From assembly GCA_902783795.1 (NCBI GenBank), contig CACZSO010000275.1, forward strand, positions 1 through 6,782: DNA of 6,782 bases, read 5' to 3'. This DNA comes from an uncultured Eubacteriales bacterium. Lineage in GTDB: Bacteria; Bacillota; Clostridia; Lachnospirales; Lachnospiraceae. The translations under genes and the position numbers were made by a program. The notes beneath the pieces are model-generated. The model did no database searches, was not told where the DNA came from, and saw only the letters and a list, made by a program, of their open reading frames with translations. Of this stretch, positions 5,305 through 6,782 are shown one piece after another (position 1 is the first letter of the stretch; the number at the start of each line of letters is the position of its first letter).

Positions 5305-6528
5305 ATGAAAAATAAAAAAGAGACCATATGGAATGCGACATTCATAGCGGTCTTTATCGCCAACTGCTTCCAGAACCTGGGACAGCACATGATGAATTCG
5401 CTGGTTCCGAAGTATGCCAACTCGCTTGGAGCGGCGACCTGGCTGGTCGGATTCGTCAGCAGTATGTTTGCCGTGACTGCATTGGCCATCAGGCCTTTTT
5501 CCAGCCCTGCCTCGGACAGCTTCAGCAAGAAAAAGCTGCTGGTCTTTGCCGAGATCCTTTTTATGGTGGCCATGTTCGGCTACAGCATCAGTAATTCGGT
5601 AGGCCTGGTCATTGCCTTTAGACTGATCCACGGCATAGGATCCGGCATTGCCGCGCCGCTCTGCCTGGCACTGGCCAGCAACTCGCTTCCCGAGGACAAA
5701 ATGGGCAGCGGCATAGGCATCTTCTCTGTAGGCCAGGCTATTTCCCAGGCCATAGGACCTACCATGGGTCTGTCGCTGCAGGGTGCTCTCGGTTATAAAC
5801 CGACCTTCGCCATAGGCGGCGCCATCATGATAGCCGCCATCATCCTGGCCATCAGGATCCCCGAAAATCCGAACGAGGAGCGTCAGCCGTTTAAGATCAC
5901 TTTGGACCGGATCGTGGCGAAACAGGCAGTCCTCCCCGGTCTGTTCATGACCATCGTTTCCACTTCCTATGCAACGTGGAGCGCTTTTATAGCCATTTAC
6001 GGAGAAGCCATCGGCGTGAGCCAGGTCGGGCTGTACTTCACAGCTTATGCCATAGCCCTGTTAGCCCTCCGTCCCCTGGCCGGAAAACTGTCCGATAAGC
6101 TCGGCTTCGATAAAGTGCTGATTCCCGCGCTGTTCATTTTCGCTCTGAATCTGGTGGCTTTAAGCCGCGCCAGGACCTTGCCGGGATTCATACTGGCGGG
6201 CATACTCGGGGCTGCTGGTTATGGCCTTTGCCAGCCGCTCTGCCAGTCCCTCAGCATGCAGAGCGTGCGGCGTAACCAGCGCGGCGCCGCCGGAAATACG
6301 AACTATATGTTCCAGGATATCGGCATGCTGGCAGGACCGGTCATCGGCGGTGCGGTGGTGGACCGGCTGGCGGCTTCAGGCACACCAAAGGTCGATGCGT
6401 ATTCACACATGTACCTCCTCATGCTGATCCCGCTGGGTTTGGCTCTTGTGTATATCTTTTTTGTCAGAGGAAAAATCAAGGAGAACATCCAGGCTGCTGC
6501 TGCGGCAAACACGCAGCAGGCCGGATAA
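5305..6528 (+). CDS. Major facilitator superfamily (MFS) transporter, probable drug-efflux-like
   Basis: This 407-residue protein is the normal size for a 12-helix MFS carrier, with alternating hydrophobic segments through its length and a cytoplasmic loop at the centre (about 185-207, NPNEERQPFKITLDRIVAK). The loop between helices 2 and 3 carries a variant of MFS motif A (SPASDSFSKKKLL, 67-79), and the matching loop in the second half reads GKLSDKLGFDK (260-270). Helix 5 has a GP-x-x-G segment (IGPTMG, 150-155) resembling the motif C of proton-coupled drug exporters, although the surrounding glycine pattern is incomplete. The N-terminus is short and basic and the C-terminus is Ala/Gln-rich. 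AAAGGGA (5291-5297) is the ribosome binding site. The gene is transcribed alone from its own promoter. Export of a small toxic molecule is a reasonable guess, but a sugar or metabolite carrier cannot be excluded. Confidence 0.9.
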   Translation: MKNKKETIWNATFIAVFIANCFQNLGQHMMNSLVPKYANSLGAATWLVGFVSSMFAVTALAIRPFSSPASDSFSKKKLLVFAEILFMVAMFGYSISNSVGLVIAFRLIHGIGSGIAAPLCLALASNSLPEDKMGSGIGIFSVGQAISQAIGPTMGLSLQGALGYKPTFAIGGAIMIAAIILAIRIPENPNEERQPFKITLDRIVAKQAVLPGLFMTIVSTSYATWSAFIAIYGEAIGVSQVGLYFTAYAIALLALRPLAGKLSDKLGFDKVLIPALFIFALNLVALSRARTLPGFILAGILGAAGYGLCQPLCQSLSMQSVRRNQRGAAGNTNYMFQDIGMLAGPVIGGAVVDRLAASGTPKVDAYSHMYLLMLIPLGLALVYIFFVRGKIKENIQAAAAANTQQAG

Positions 6529-6534
6529 TGAACA

Positions 6535-6558
6535 GGGCCGCGCCGGAAGGCGCGGCCC
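6535..6558. terminator. GC-rich hairpin between convergent genes, probable bidirectional terminator
   Basis: GGGCCGCGCC (6535-6544) and GGCGCGGCCC (6549-6558) pair perfectly over 10 bp around a GGAA tetraloop. The hairpin starts six bases after the MFS stop and lies 36 bases beyond the end of the convergent acetyltransferase gene. Neither side has a good U-tract (ATTTATT on the plus side, TGTTCATT on the minus side), so termination rests mainly on stem strength. The symmetric position suggests it serves both genes. Confidence 0.75.
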
Positions 6559-6594
6559 GCATTTATTACGGATCACACTTTTTTTCTCAGCTTT

Positions 6595-6782
6595 TTATGA
6601 TAAGTCCCCGTCGGCAGTATCATCTTCGATATCCTTGATCTTCCTGGCCGGTACGCCTGCGACAATACAGTTGTCCGGGACGTCATGCGTCACCACAGCG
6701 CCGGCAGCGACGATCACATTGTTCCCGATGGTAATACCGGGTAATATGGTCACATTGCCGCCGATCCAGACGTCATTTCCGA
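6595..6782 (-). CDS. C-terminal fragment of a hexapeptide-repeat O-acetyltransferase (maltose/galactoside acetyltransferase type)
   Basis: On the minus strand the frame is open from the window edge to a TAA (plus-strand TTA at 6595-6597), giving the last 61 residues. The fragment starts GNDVWIGGNVTILPGITIG and continues NNVIVAAGAVVTHDVPDN, the isoleucine/valine-rich hexapeptide turns of a left-handed beta-helix. It then has the typical closing CIVAGVPARKIKDI of LacA/Maa/NodL-like acetyl-CoA-dependent acetyltransferases, which act as cytoplasmic trimers on sugars. An acidic tail (EDDTADGDLS) of about ten residues extends beyond the usual end. The catalytic His and the N-terminal domain lie outside the window, so the substrate (maltose, galactoside, or another sugar or serine) cannot be told. 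It converges on the MFS gene. Confidence 0.92.
   Translation of the reverse strand, partial: GNDVWIGGNVTILPGITIGNNVIVAAGAVVTHDVPDNCIVAGVPARKIKDIEDDTADGDLS

Noticed and set aside
5301..5315. Four-codon open frame ATG-TAT-GAA-AAA-TAA overlapping the MFS start
   Set aside because: Its ATG lies too close to the Shine-Dalgarno sequence to be used well, and the ATG at 5305 has proper spacing. It is probably chance.
4903..5631. Open reading frame of 242 codons on the minus strand spanning the flavodoxin/MFS junction
   Set aside because: It crosses a clear promoter and two well-supported genes on the other strand, and its translation has no recognisable domain and is rich in His, Gln and Arg.
1..6782. 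CRISPR arrays, tRNA/rRNA genes, insertion sequences or attachment sites
   Set aside because: No regularly spaced repeats, cloverleaf-like or ribosomal sequence, transposase motifs or terminal repeats were seen on reading both strands.

Overview
The window looks like chromosomal DNA from a gut- or rumen-type member of the Clostridia, with a Lachnospiraceae- or Oscillospiraceae-like relative most likely. The grounds are mid GC content, strong AGGAGG-type ribosome binding sites, ATGA stop/start overlaps, and gene types common in that group: an ECF sigma factor paired with a serpin, a PadR regulator with paired flavodoxin-like proteins, and a BcrA-like ABC ATPase. This is judgement from protein style, not a database match.

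Layout, left to right: (1) 1-183, the 3' end of a membrane protein that is probably an ABC-2 type permease, then an ABC transporter ATPase (286-1164) closed by an intrinsic terminator. (2) 1221-3306, a two-gene unit: an ECF-type sigma factor (1297-1857) overlapping by ATGA a 454-residue membrane-anchored serpin (1854-3218), preceded by a candidate ECF-type promoter and closed by a terminator with a 22-bp stem. (3) 3314-5205, a PadR-type repressor with a near-consensus promoter and an 11-bp-arm inverted repeat on its start site, followed by two ATGA-overlapping flavodoxin-fold genes. The second of these carries a three-helix membrane tail. (4) 5237-6558, an MFS transporter with its own extended -10 promoter and a GC-rich hairpin. 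(5) 6595-6782 on the minus strand, the C-terminus of a hexapeptide-repeat acetyltransferase convergent with the MFS gene.

The most interesting part is the sigma/serpin pair. The serpin has a short cytoplasmic N-terminus resembling the sigma-binding tails of clostridial ECF partner proteins, then a basic stretch, one transmembrane helix and a full serpin domain on the outer side. Read together, this suggests a membrane-spanning sensor in which an external protease acting on the serpin changes the activity of the sigma factor inside. That is inference; the architecture and coupling are seen directly. The PadR/flavodoxin unit is a second compact system: one flavodoxin-like protein has the Cys motif but no phosphate loop, and the other has the loop but no Cys motif, so the two may work as complementary partners.
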